In this document: positions 53,244 to 60,713 of the stretch, piece by piece | How the letters are laid out: every line of letters starts with the position of its first letter | Numbering within the stretch: position 1 is the first letter of the stretch | Translations under genes and position numbers: made by a program | Notes under the pieces: model-generated | Seen by the model: only the letters and a program-made list of their open reading frames with translations | Database searches by the model: none | What the model was told of the DNA's origin: nothing | NCBI GenBank assembly: GCA_016214035.1 | Contig: JACRPF010000014.1 | Coordinates: 124,001-188,000, forward strand | Length of the DNA: 64,000 nt | Source of the DNA: Spirochaetota bacterium | GTDB lineage: Bacteria; Spirochaetota; Brachyspiria; Brachyspirales; JACRPF01 | Reading direction: 5' to 3'

Positions 53244-54950
53244 CTATCGTTTTTTTGCCGTCGCCGCCGGAGCGGTGACATGCGTGACCTGATTCACGAT
53301 CACCTGCTGGATGATGCCGAGCAGGTTCATGAGCGTCCAGTACAGGACCAGCCCGCTGGCCATGCCGTAGAAGAAGAACAGGAAAACGGCGGGCAGGGCA
53401 ACGTTGAATATTTTCATCTGGTCTGCCTGTTCCTTGGAGCCGGTTTTCGGCGTCAGCATGGTGGTGACGTACGTTGTTGCGGTCATGAGAATCGGCAGCA
53501 GATTCACATCAAATCCGTTGATGGTCATCAGCCGGTCCGGAGACGTCAGGTCTTTGATCCACATGAACGATACGTTGCGCAGCTCCACCATGTTCTGCAT
53601 CATGTAGAAGAATGCGATGAGGATGGGGAAGGGGAGGAGCATCGGCAGACAGCCGCCCAACGGATTCACCTTCTCCTTTTTGTACATGTTCATCGTTTCC
53701 GTATTGAGCCGCTGCGGATCGTTGCGGTACTGTTTCTTGAGCTCTTCCAGTTTCGGGGTCAGCTCGCTCATCTTTTTCATGGATTTATACGATGACTGCG
53801 AGAGCGGGAATGTGACCAGTTTGTAGACGATGGTGAAAAGGATTATCGCCCATGCATAATGTTTCGTGAGTTTGAAAAAGAAATCAAGCATCCAGTTCAT
53901 CGCATACGTGAGCGGACGGATGTTGATGAAAATGAACTGCTCTTTGAAAATGCTTTCATAATTACGGTTGTACTCGGGAAGCATGGTACGCTTTTTCGGC
54001 CCGATGAACGACGCGTATTTCTCGCTTACCAGCTGGTTCGGTGCTACGGTGAGCGAGGCGCGGTAGTTCGCTGTCTGATATCCGTCGATATCAATTGCAT
54101 TGGTCGGATTGCCCATATTCACCGATTCAGCGAAGTATTCATATTTCGGCGGTGAGGTGATGATGGCGAAATAACGTCCCTCGATTGCGAGCCACTCTTT
54201 CTGTTCGGTTATGGCCTTGTATTTGAATCCCTTTTCATGTCCGCTGAAGACGTCTGATTTGTCTTTTTTACCGGTACGCAGATAATTCACTTTTATAATG
54301 TCGTCCTGGGTACGCTCTTTCTGCGCGCGGTACGGCCCGAGGCCGGAACCGAGGAACAACGAATACGTCAGATCGGCGGGCTTGCCTGACATGTTCTGAA
54401 ACTGCACGTCGAGGTCGACCAGATAGTCATTCGGTTTCATCGTAAAAATCTTCCGCATGCGGAACGGAACATTGTTCACTTTCACATCAGCTGAAAAAAC
54501 GACCTTATTGCTGGAACGTTCCTCAATCGTGAACAGGATACGTTCATTGTTGTTTATGGAATTCGAGGCGTCGGTAAAACTCACATAGAACGGATTGAGA
54601 TTGCCCCAATGCCGTGCTATCATCTCCACATTGGCGCCGTCAAGCATGTGGTAATCACTGAGCATATACGAGGTAAGGACCGCATTGACCGATGAGAACT
54701 GGGCTTTCACCCGTCCGTTGTCAATGGTAACCGTCTCTTCAACGCCGCGCGCAACCGGTTCGATCTTTACTGACGATGCATTCGCAAGGGGGATTACCGG
54801 AGCCGCAGATGCCGCGGGCGCTGCCGTTGTATTCGTTCCGCCGGCAACAGGTTTGGTCTTCGGCGTGAAGCGTTCCTGGATGAAAAATACCGCAAACATG
54901 AGCGCCGCCGACAATGCGACAGCCAGTATAAGACGTGAATTCTTTTGCAT
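53244..54950 (-). CDS. yidC: membrane protein insertase YidC
   Basis: 568 residues from the ATG at 54950 after AAGGAG. N-terminal helix (LILAVALSAALMFAVFFIQE), large periplasmic beta domain (about 70-330) typical of Gram-negatives, then the conserved core with five membrane helices: HYAWAIILFTIVYKLVTFPLS, SSYKSMKKMSELTPKLEELKKQY, NPLGGCLPMLLPFPILIAFFYM and ASGLVLYWTLMNLLGIIQQ. It inserts proteins with or without SecYEG. Part of rpmH-rnpA-yidD-yidC-jag. Confidence 0.96.
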   Translation of the reverse strand: MQKNSRLILAVALSAALMFAVFFIQERFTPKTKPVAGGTNTTAAPAASAAPVIPLANASSVKIEPVARGVEETVTIDNGRVKAQFSSVNAVLTSYMLSDYHMLDGANVEMIARHWGNLNPFYVSFTDASNSINNNERILFTIEERSSNKVVFSADVKVNNVPFRMRKIFTMKPNDYLVDLDVQFQNMSGKPADLTYSLFLGSGLGPYRAQKERTQDDIIKVNYLRTGKKDKSDVFSGHEKGFKYKAITEQKEWLAIEGRYFAIITSPPKYEYFAESVNMGNPTNAIDIDGYQTANYRASLTVAPNQLVSEKYASFIGPKKRTMLPEYNRNYESIFKEQFIFINIRPLTYAMNWMLDFFFKLTKHYAWAIILFTIVYKLVTFPLSQSSYKSMKKMSELTPKLEELKKQYRNDPQRLNTETMNMYKKEKVNPLGGCLPMLLPFPILIAFFYMMQNMVELRNVSFMWIKDLTSPDRLMTINGFDVNLLPILMTATTYVTTMLTPKTGSKEQADQMKIFNVALPAVFLFFFYGMASGLVLYWTLMNLLGIIQQVIVNQVTHVTAPAATAKKR

Positions 54951-54982
54951 GATATCTCCTTGATGCACTCGGTGTAATTATT

Positions 54983-55192
54983 TCAGGGGACGGGGTCGTA
55001 ACCGCTGCCGCCGAACGGATGACAGCGCAGGAGCCGGCGGACGGTGAGGATGAAACCGCGAAAGGCACCATACTTTTGAAATGCCTCTTTTGAATAATTG
55101 GAACATGTCGGCAGAAATCTGCACGCCGGCGGCAGATGCGGTGAAATGAGCTTCTGATACGCGGTGATGAGCAGTATAAAAATATTTTTCAT
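54983..55192 (-). CDS. yidD: membrane protein insertion efficiency factor YidD
   Basis: 69 residues. Amphipathic start [35 protein letters not shown] and the end [15 protein letters not shown] match the family, including its Cys residues. The start overlaps rnpA by four bases. Confidence 0.95.
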   Translation of the reverse strand: MKNIFILLITAYQKLISPHLPPACRFLPTCSNYSKEAFQKYGAFRGFILTVRRLLRCHPFGGSGYDPVP

Positions 55193-55539
55193 GCGGATGT
55201 TCGCTGATAGCGTTTAAATAGCGCGACGAACTTTTCCTGACGGACACTGAATGCAATCTCGATGCGGCGTCTGATGATGACGATGTAATCATATCCGCCG
55301 GGAATAACGTCCCTGTTTGTTCTGAATAGCTCTCTCACAAGACGCTTTTCCCTGTTGCGCTGCACGGCATTGCCAAGCGCTTTTTTAACAACAACGCCGA
55401 GCCGTGAACGCGTGGTGCCGCTGTCAGTGGCAAGTACCCGGTATACATCGTTTGCATGAGTGGTGTTTGTGTCGAAAATACGTTTAAAATCGCTACGTGT
55501 CCGTATACGGTCATCGCGCGATAACGTCCTATCGTTCAT
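55189..55539 (-). CDS. rnpA: ribonuclease P protein component
   Basis: 116 residues. The RNR motif is seen in [19 protein letters not shown], with N-terminal [15 protein letters not shown]. The protein supports the RNase P RNA in tRNA 5' processing. The start lies inside rpmH (11-base overlap) and the stop overlaps yidD. Confidence 0.94.
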   Translation of the reverse strand: MNDRTLSRDDRIRTRSDFKRIFDTNTTHANDVYRVLATDSGTTRSRLGVVVKKALGNAVQRNREKRLVRELFRTNRDVIPGGYDYIVIIRRRIEIAFSVRQEKFVALFKRYQRTSA

Positions 55540-55675
55540 CAGAAGCGGTAAGCTTTCGGCGTCCTTTCAGCCGGCGGCGTCTGAGCACTTCGCGCCCGCC
55601 AACGGTTTTCATGCGTTTTCTGAAACCGCATTTTCTTGCGCGCCGCAATTTACTCGGCTGATATGTGATACTCAT
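55529..55675 (-). CDS. rpmH: 50S ribosomal protein L34
   Basis: 48 residues, below the usual ORF length cut. [35 protein letters not shown] and [10 protein letters not shown] cover the whole L34 pattern. GAGGAG precedes the ATG. The last codons (ASDER) extend a few residues past most L34 proteins and overlap the rnpA start, so the two are translationally coupled. It opens the rpmH-rnpA-yidD-yidC-jag cluster; dnaA is not upstream. Confidence 0.95.
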   Translation of the reverse strand: MSITYQPSKLRRARKCGFRKRMKTVGGREVLRRRRLKGRRKLTASDER

Positions 55676-55756
55676 GAATGGCAACTCCTCGAGATGTTTA
55701 TCAAACGTGTGATTTATATATTAAAAAAACAACGTTTCTTTACTAATGCTCGTTTG

Positions 55757-55776
55757 CCGCATGGTATATCATGCGG
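55757..55776. promoter_or_regulatory. palindrome overlapping the rpmH -10 box
   Basis: CCGCATG-GTATAT-CATGCGG is a perfect 7-base inverted repeat that covers the -10 box of the rpmH promoter. No T run follows, so an operator fits better than a terminator. Confidence 0.5.
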
Positions 55777-55789
55777 TTGGTTTTGTCAA
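55761..55789 (-). promoter_or_regulatory. promoter of the rpmH-rnpA-yidD-yidC-jag operon
   Basis: On the minus strand consensus TTGACA (55784-55789), 17-base spacer, TACCAT (55761-55766), about 80 bases before the rpmH ATG. Confidence 0.6.
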
Positions 55790-55815
55790 TACACCGGCTG
55801 ACTATTTTTACCGGG

Positions 55816-56649
55816 TCATCCGGCTATCTTGCAGCGATGGGCCTCGAGCGAGCGCTTCTCATACTCCTTGAACATTCCCTGCCGGCGCATCATACCGTCG
55901 AAATCGACCTGATGACCGTCAAACTCGGGTCCGTCGACGCAGACGAATTGCGTCTTGCCGTTTATCACCACACGGCAGCCGCCGCACATCCCCGTGCCGT
56001 CAATCATGATAGGATTAAGACTGACCACCGTCTTTATCTCATGCTGTTTGGTGAGCTTGGCGACGAATTTCATCATAATGGCGGGTCCGATAGCGACGAC
56101 TTCGCTTATTTTTTCACCGCGATTGATGAGCATCGTTATCATATCGGTGACAAGACCTTTGGTGCCGTAACTGCCGTTATCCGTGCAGATAATGATCTCA
56201 TCAGACGCCTTGCGCATGTAGTCTTCCATGATGATGAGGCTTTTATCCCGGGCGCCGAGAATGCTGATCACTTTATTGCCGGCTGCATGCATTGCCTGAG
56301 CAATGGGGTGGAGCGGAGCAATACCGATGCCGCCGCCTACACAGACTACCGTGCCTACCTTGTGAACCTCGGTGGGTTTTCCGAGCGGGCCCATGATATC
56401 AAGTATCTCATCACCTACGTTCATCTGCGAAAGCTGTATGGTGGATTTCCCCACCGCCTGCACGACGAGCGTGATGGAACCCTGAGCGGTGTCCGCGTCG
56501 GCTATCGTCAGGGGAACACGTTCGCCCTGTTTGTCAAGTCGCAGTATGATGAAGTTCCCGGCCTTCCGTCGTTCAGCGATTGCCGGTGCGAATACTTTGA
56601 ACATAAAAACATGTTCGGACCATTGTTCTTTTGCAAGAATTCTCGCCAT
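55816..56649 (-). CDS. NfnA/SudA-like FAD/NAD-binding [2Fe-2S] flavoprotein
   Basis: 277 residues. FAD domain (VPLTIADAD), NAD domain (VVCVGGGIGIAPLHPIAQAMH, then ILGARDKSLII), and C-terminal [2Fe-2S] site MCGGCRVVINGKTQFVCVDGPEFDGHQVDFD (key pattern MCGGCR...FVCVDGP). This matches the small subunit of NADH-dependent ferredoxin:NADP oxidoreductase and sulfide dehydrogenase. The large GltA-like partner (NfnB) usually lies next to it but is absent here. It has its own promoter. Confidence 0.9.
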   Translation of the reverse strand: MARILAKEQWSEHVFMFKVFAPAIAERRKAGNFIILRLDKQGERVPLTIADADTAQGSITLVVQAVGKSTIQLSQMNVGDEILDIMGPLGKPTEVHKVGTVVCVGGGIGIAPLHPIAQAMHAAGNKVISILGARDKSLIIMEDYMRKASDEIIICTDNGSYGTKGLVTDMITMLINRGEKISEVVAIGPAIMMKFVAKLTKQHEIKTVVSLNPIMIDGTGMCGGCRVVINGKTQFVCVDGPEFDGHQVDFDGMMRRQGMFKEYEKRSLEAHRCKIAG

Positions 56650-56690
56650 GGGTAAAACCTTCGCGGATGATTTCGTTCAACGTTGCATCA

Positions 56691-56718
56691 ATTATATAAA
56701 AGATCGAATAATCGTCAA
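56691..56718 (-). promoter_or_regulatory. promoter of the NfnA-like gene
   Basis: On the minus strand TTGACG (56713-56718), 16-base spacer, TATAAT (56691-56696). The -35 box overlaps the bactofilin stop codon. Confidence 0.6.
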
Positions 56719-57152
56719 TGGCTGCCGAGTGAGCGTTTTGCCATTGAAAGCACTTTCTGGTCGGAGAGCTTGTCGTCCTCGGTGCCGGGCTGTTTTGTCA
56801 CCGTACATTTGCCTTCATAAAATGCGCCCTCGTCGGCAACGATGCGCGGCGTTTCAATATCGCCGATGAGCTCGGCGGTGTCAAGCAGCACCAGGCGCTT
56901 CATCGCCTTGACATGCCCTTTTACCTTGCCGCCGATAATAATGATCTCCGCGATGATGAACGGCGTAGCCGGATCGACGGTCGGCCCCGCAACGGCTTTA
57001 CCGTTGACGCCCACAAGCACGCGCCCGCCCTTGTCGTCGATTTTACCGATGAACTCGCCGTCGATTCTGAGCAGTCCCTTCAGCTCGAATTCACCGCGCA
57101 GTTTTGTGCCTTCGCCGATGATGCTGTTGATGAGTAATGAATCCGCGTACAT
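56715..57152 (-). CDS. bactofilin
   Basis: 145 residues. Beta-helical DUF583 core: IGEGTKLRGEFELKGLLRIDGEFIGKI, VLVGVNGKAVAG, IIAEIIIIGGKVKGHVKAMKRLVLLDTAELIGDIETPRIVADEGAFYEGKCTV (key blocks G-x-V-x-G and F-x-G). It polymerises into cytoskeletal filaments. The gene lies 8 bases after an M23 endopeptidase gene, the pairing known from cell-shape loci. Confidence 0.94.
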   Translation of the reverse strand: MYADSLLINSIIGEGTKLRGEFELKGLLRIDGEFIGKIDDKGGRVLVGVNGKAVAGPTVDPATPFIIAEIIIIGGKVKGHVKAMKRLVLLDTAELIGDIETPRIVADEGAFYEGKCTVTKQPGTEDDKLSDQKVLSMAKRSLGSH

Positions 57153-57160
57153 ATACTATC

Positions 57161-58141
57161 CTAAAACCTTGTCGTCATATATGCCCACGGATCAACAGGG
57201 ACATCGCCGATGCGCACTTCGTAATGCGTATGCACGCCCGTAACGCGGCCGGTTTTTCCCATTAACGCGATCGTATCGCCTTTACGCACGCGCTGGCCTG
57301 CCACAACATTGATCCGGTAATTATGTCCGTACAGCGTTCTGAATCCGTATTTATGGTCAACGATAACCGTCTGGCCGTAACCGCCGAGCCAGTCGGCAAA
57401 GGTAACGGTGCCGTCCGCAGTGGCGACGATAGGCGTACCCTGAATGAATGCGATATCGATGCCTTTGTGGAATACACGTTTATTGGCGAACGGCGAACTG
57501 CGAATGCCGTAGCCGCTGGTGCGCTGTCCGAGATAATCCTTAACCGGCCATGCCGATGGTATCGCACTGACGAGTGAACGGCGGAGCTCAAGCAGTTTCA
57601 CCATGGTCGCAAGGTGTGACCGCGAACGGTCCAGTTCGGCGTTCAGCTTAAGCAGTGTGTCCGCATCGTTGGGATATGCGTATGGCGAGGGGATGGTCAT
57701 GCTGTTGGAAATTGAGACGCGGCCTTCGCCGGACGGATATGTCATGCCGGTGAGCACATACAGGCTTTTAAGTTCGGTCTCGTACGCATCGTACTCGCGC
57801 GTGAATTGCTTTGCATTGTCGCGGTATCGCTTGAGTATCGTCTGGGCTTTTTTCGTCTCTTCACGGAGCGATTTGATGCCGACATCAACCGGTGCGCGTT
57901 TTGCAAATACCGTTACTCCGGCAAACGCGACGAGCGCGGCCACGATGAGGCCGAGAAAAACGATGGTGTAGTTATACAGGTGGAAATTGAAAATACGCTT
58001 TTCGGAATGCGGCACGAACATAATCGTCTGTATCTCAAGGCCTTTGTGGTGTACCGCTTTCACCGCGCGCATGAAGAGCTGCGAGACGCGCACCGAAAAC
58101 TTTTTCTTTTTGATCAGGTAATCGTATTTATTCTGGTCCAT
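57161..58141 (-). CDS. membrane-anchored M23 (LytM-type) peptidoglycan endopeptidase
   Basis: 326 residues. A cytoplasmic N-terminus of ~50 residues precedes a membrane helix (YTIVFLGLIVAALVAFAGVTVF). A coiled-coil-like periplasmic linker follows, and the C-terminal ~130 residues are a LytM domain: VFHKGIDIAFIQGTPI (His and Asp ligands) and TGVHTHYEVRIG (HxH). All zinc ligands are present, so it should be active. Together with bactofilin it likely shapes the cell wall. Confidence 0.92.
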   Translation of the reverse strand: MDQNKYDYLIKKKKFSVRVSQLFMRAVKAVHHKGLEIQTIMFVPHSEKRIFNFHLYNYTIVFLGLIVAALVAFAGVTVFAKRAPVDVGIKSLREETKKAQTILKRYRDNAKQFTREYDAYETELKSLYVLTGMTYPSGEGRVSISNSMTIPSPYAYPNDADTLLKLNAELDRSRSHLATMVKLLELRRSLVSAIPSAWPVKDYLGQRTSGYGIRSSPFANKRVFHKGIDIAFIQGTPIVATADGTVTFADWLGGYGQTVIVDHKYGFRTLYGHNYRINVVAGQRVRKGDTIALMGKTGRVTGVHTHYEVRIGDVPVDPWAYMTTRF

Positions 58142-58159
58142 GCTGCAATCAATTCCTTG

Positions 58160-59185
58160 TCATTCTTCTATGCCGGTAAAAATATCCGGCGCGTTATGCG
58201 TGATGCCCAGATGCTGCCATGCGCCACGTGTGGTCATGCGGCCCTTCGGAGTACGCCGCACAAAACCGCATTGTATAAGATACGGTTCGACGACATCCTC
58301 GATGGTTTCCGGGTCCTCGGAAAGCGATACCGCGATGGTCTCGATACCCACCGGCCCGCCGCCGTAATGCTCGATGATTACGCGGAGGTATTTTTTATCA
58401 AGCGCATCAAGACCGCGCTCGTCGATACCGAGCAGTTTCAGCGCCTGTGCGCCGTTGTCCTCGGTGATGACGCCGTTGGATTTCATGACCGCGTAATCGC
58501 GCATGCGCCGTATGAGCCGGTTGACGATACGCGGTGTTCCCCGTGCGCGCCGTGCGATCATCGATGCGCCTGCGGATTCAATCGGTATGTCGAGGAGTTT
58601 GCAGCTTCGTGCAACGATGCGGCAGAGCTCTTCCTCGTTGTAAAAATTGAGCCGTTCCACGATGCCGAACCGGTGATAGAGCGGCGAGCTCAACATACCT
58701 GCGCGGGTAGTGGCGCCCACAAGCGTGAACTTCGGGAGCGGAACACGATAACTTTTTGCGGCTACACCCTCGCCGATCTTGATATCCACGAAATAGTCTT
58801 CCATCGCCGAATAGAGTATTTCCTCAACCTGCGGTTTGAGACGATGCACTTCATCGATGAAAAAGACATCGCCTTCTTTCAGTGTCGTGAGTATGGATGC
58901 GAGATCGCCCGCGCGTTCGATGACCGGTGCCGATGTGCTTCTGATCTCAACGCCCATCTCATGCGCGATTATCATCGCAAGGGTTGTTTTTCCGAGACCC
59001 GGAGGTCCGTAGAACAGCGTGTGATCGAGCGGCTCCGAGCGTATTTTTGCGGACCCTACATAGATAGAAAGTTTTTCTTTCAGTTCCGTCTGTCCGACAA
59101 AATCATTCAATAATTTAGGACGTATTGCATGGTCGATGGTGTCGTCTTCAGTGTGTTCCGGAGTAATAACGGCATCGTGTTCCAT
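58160..59185 (-). CDS. ruvB: Holliday junction branch migration helicase RuvB
   Basis: 341 residues from the ATG at 59185 (MEHDAVITPEH). Start LNDFVGQTELKEKLSIY, Walker A GPPGLGKTTLA, Walker B FFIDEVHRL, sensor region GATTRAGMLSSPLYHRFGI and C-terminal winged helix (GFVRRTPKGRMTTRGAWQHLG). A longer in-frame start at 59224 would lie upstream of the predicted transcription start, so it is not used. ruvA and ruvC are not adjacent. Confidence 0.97.
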   Translation of the reverse strand: MEHDAVITPEHTEDDTIDHAIRPKLLNDFVGQTELKEKLSIYVGSAKIRSEPLDHTLFYGPPGLGKTTLAMIIAHEMGVEIRSTSAPVIERAGDLASILTTLKEGDVFFIDEVHRLKPQVEEILYSAMEDYFVDIKIGEGVAAKSYRVPLPKFTLVGATTRAGMLSSPLYHRFGIVERLNFYNEEELCRIVARSCKLLDIPIESAGASMIARRARGTPRIVNRLIRRMRDYAVMKSNGVITEDNGAQALKLLGIDERGLDALDKKYLRVIIEHYGGGPVGIETIAVSLSEDPETIEDVVEPYLIQCGFVRRTPKGRMTTRGAWQHLGITHNAPDIFTGIEE

Positions 59186-59193
59186 AGCGCTGG

Positions 59194-59221
59194 AGTATAC
59201 AGCATGCGGGTAAAAACTCAA
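59194..59221 (-). promoter_or_regulatory. promoter predicted to make (nearly) leaderless ruvB mRNA
   Basis: On the minus strand TTGAGT (59216-59221), 16-base spacer, TATACT (59194-59199), then 8 bases to the ATG at 59185. No Shine-Dalgarno sequence. Confidence 0.55.
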
Positions 59222-59292
59222 CAATAGCGAGGGAATGCGGGATTCGACTGCGACGATGCTGATACGGATTTGATATCGCCCCTATTCTCCAG

Positions 59293-59321
59293 CTCCTTTC
59301 CCCGCTGTGCAGGGAAAGGAG
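59293..59321. repeat. 10-bp perfect hairpin in the ruvB-phoH gap
   Basis: CTCCTTTCCC (59293-59302) and GGGAAAGGAG (59312-59321) pair perfectly around CGCTGTGCA. It lies in the ~580-base stretch without a gene between ruvB and phoH. No T run follows. It may be a REP-like hairpin or part of a small RNA. Confidence 0.55.
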
Positions 59322-59471
59322 TGCGCCAGTTACAAGACGAAAGCCGATACTCTTTTTTCTCATTTGCATTCACATATTGCAGACCCAAAGGCACAACGGC
59401 GTTCGAGCGTTTGAATGTCAATAACATGGAAATACAATACTACAATCCTTTACAATCGCGCGATTGGTGAA

Positions 59472-59646
59472 GGGAAGAAATGTCTTTCTGAGTACTGGGC
59501 ATAGAATTCAATAAACATGTTCAAATCATCGAACAGAAGGAATAATAAATGCATCAGAGCGGCAGGATGCCGCGTATGCGACGAATCCGTCCATGGAAGG
59601 ACGGCTGAGGAGCGCCCGGTGCTCAGAAAGACATTTTTTCCCGAAC
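59472..59646. repeat. dispersed element, copy 2, with terminal inverted repeats
   Basis: The ends 59472-59495 (GGGAAGAAATGTCTTTCTGA then GTAC) and 59619-59642 (reverse complement nearly identical, and extending to GTTCGGG at 59646) form inverted repeats around a ~120-base centre. The hairpin CCGTCC-ATGGAA-GGACGG (59587-59604) matches that of copy 1 near 37.5 kb in the opposite orientation, with one compensatory base-pair change. No credible ORF is present. The rest of the gap, 59222-59471, shows only the hairpin at 59293. Confidence 0.6.
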
Positions 59647-59691
59647 AAAAACGCGCGAAATTCCTCGCCGCTTCGCGGTTCCCGCGGCTCC

Positions 59692-59720
59692 TTGACACCA
59701 CCCCCCTTTTCTGTTAAATT
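59692..59720 (+). promoter_or_regulatory. promoter of phoH-HD operon
   Basis: Consensus TTGACA (59692-59697), 17-base spacer, TAAATT (59715-59720). It starts transcription near 59727, which excludes an ATG at 59723 as the phoH start. Confidence 0.65.
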
Positions 59721-59770
59721 CTATGGACCTAACAACCGTGAGGAGCTTGAACGCGGAACGACCGCATACC

Positions 59771-60712
59771 ATGACGTCAACCGTAGAAATCGAAACAACC
59801 GATCACTTCATGACCGTATGCGGTAAAAATGATGCGAACATCAAACTCATTGAACGGGCTCTCGGTCTTGCGATATATACCAAGGGAACGGCTTTGACGA
59901 TCAAAGGCGCATCAGCCACGGTCACCCATGCCCGCGACATCATCAATGAACTGGTTGTGCTCACCCAGAAGAACGTGGCACTTGACGAAACGAAAGTAGA
60001 ACGGATTATACACACAAAATTGGAAAACGCGGGTCCGCTGGCGCCGCTCCTTTCAAAAAAGCTTCCGCTGGCAAAAGGCAGAAGTCTCGCCCCGAAAACG
60101 CCGTCACAGGCGACGTATATGGAGAAAATAGAAACGCACGATGTCACGTTTGCCGTGGGTCCTGCCGGTACGGGAAAGAGTTATCTTGCCGTCGCGCTCG
60201 GACTATATTACCTGCTCAATGACCGGTATGAACGGCTGGTGCTTACACGCCCCGTTGTGGAAGCCGGTGAAAGCCTCGGATTTCTTCCGGGTGATTTTGA
60301 GGAAAAAGTGTCGCCCTACATGCGCCCGCTCTACGATGCGCTGTATCATCTGGCGCCGTTCGATACGGTGAAGAAGTATGCCGACATGGATCGCATCGAA
60401 GTGGCGCCGCTCGCGTATATGCGCGGCCGGACGCTCGCAAACGCGTATATCATACTTGATGAGGCGCAGAACACGACGATTCCGCAGATGAAAATGTTTT
60501 TAAGCCGCATGGGCGAGGGCGCTAAAATGGTCATTACCGGAGACATAACGCAGTCAGATCTTCCCCGGTCAACCTCGAGCGGGCTTCAGCACGCGCTGCG
60601 TATTCTCAAGCATGTGCATGGCATCGCCGTGCATGAATTCGACCGTGCCGATGTCGTACGTCACCGTCTGGTGCAGCATATTCTTGCAGCATACGATGAG
60701 GCGGGAAACTGA
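59771..60712 (+). CDS. PhoH-like P-loop ATPase
   Basis: 313 residues if it starts at the ATG at 59771 (MTSTVEIETTDHF); an upstream ATG at 59723 lies before the predicted transcription start. Internal GTG or TTG starts are possible. N-terminal KH-like part (KLIERALGLAIYTKG), then the ATPase: FAVGPAGTGKSYLAVALGLYYLL (Walker A), LTRPVVEAGESLGFLPGD, AYIILDEAQNTTIPQMKMFLSRMG (Walker B) and VITGDITQSDLP. The family acts in RNA metabolism, often beside ybeY; here it precedes the HD phosphodiesterase gene by one base. Confidence 0.93.
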   Translation: MTSTVEIETTDHFMTVCGKNDANIKLIERALGLAIYTKGTALTIKGASATVTHARDIINELVVLTQKNVALDETKVERIIHTKLENAGPLAPLLSKKLPLAKGRSLAPKTPSQATYMEKIETHDVTFAVGPAGTGKSYLAVALGLYYLLNDRYERLVLTRPVVEAGESLGFLPGDFEEKVSPYMRPLYDALYHLAPFDTVKKYADMDRIEVAPLAYMRGRTLANAYIILDEAQNTTIPQMKMFLSRMGEGAKMVITGDITQSDLPRSTSSGLQHALRILKHVHGIAVHEFDRADVVRHRLVQHILAAYDEAGN

Positions 60713-60713
60713 T

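Noticed and set aside
55676-55815. Possible replication origin upstream of rpmH
   Set aside because: dnaA is not present, no DnaA-box cluster is seen, and the region is fully explained by a promoter and a palindrome.
55771-56655. 294-codon open frame on the plus strand
   Set aside because: Antisense to the NfnA-like flavoprotein gene, whose FAD, NAD and [2Fe-2S] motifs are unambiguous.
57806-59113. 435-codon open frame on the plus strand
   Set aside because: It runs antisense across the M23 and ruvB genes, both clear from motifs. Its sequence shows no domain and results from codon bias of the opposite strand.
59450-59701. 83-codon open frame through repeat copy 2
   Set aside because: It runs through the hairpin and inverted ends, and copy 1 does not keep the frame.
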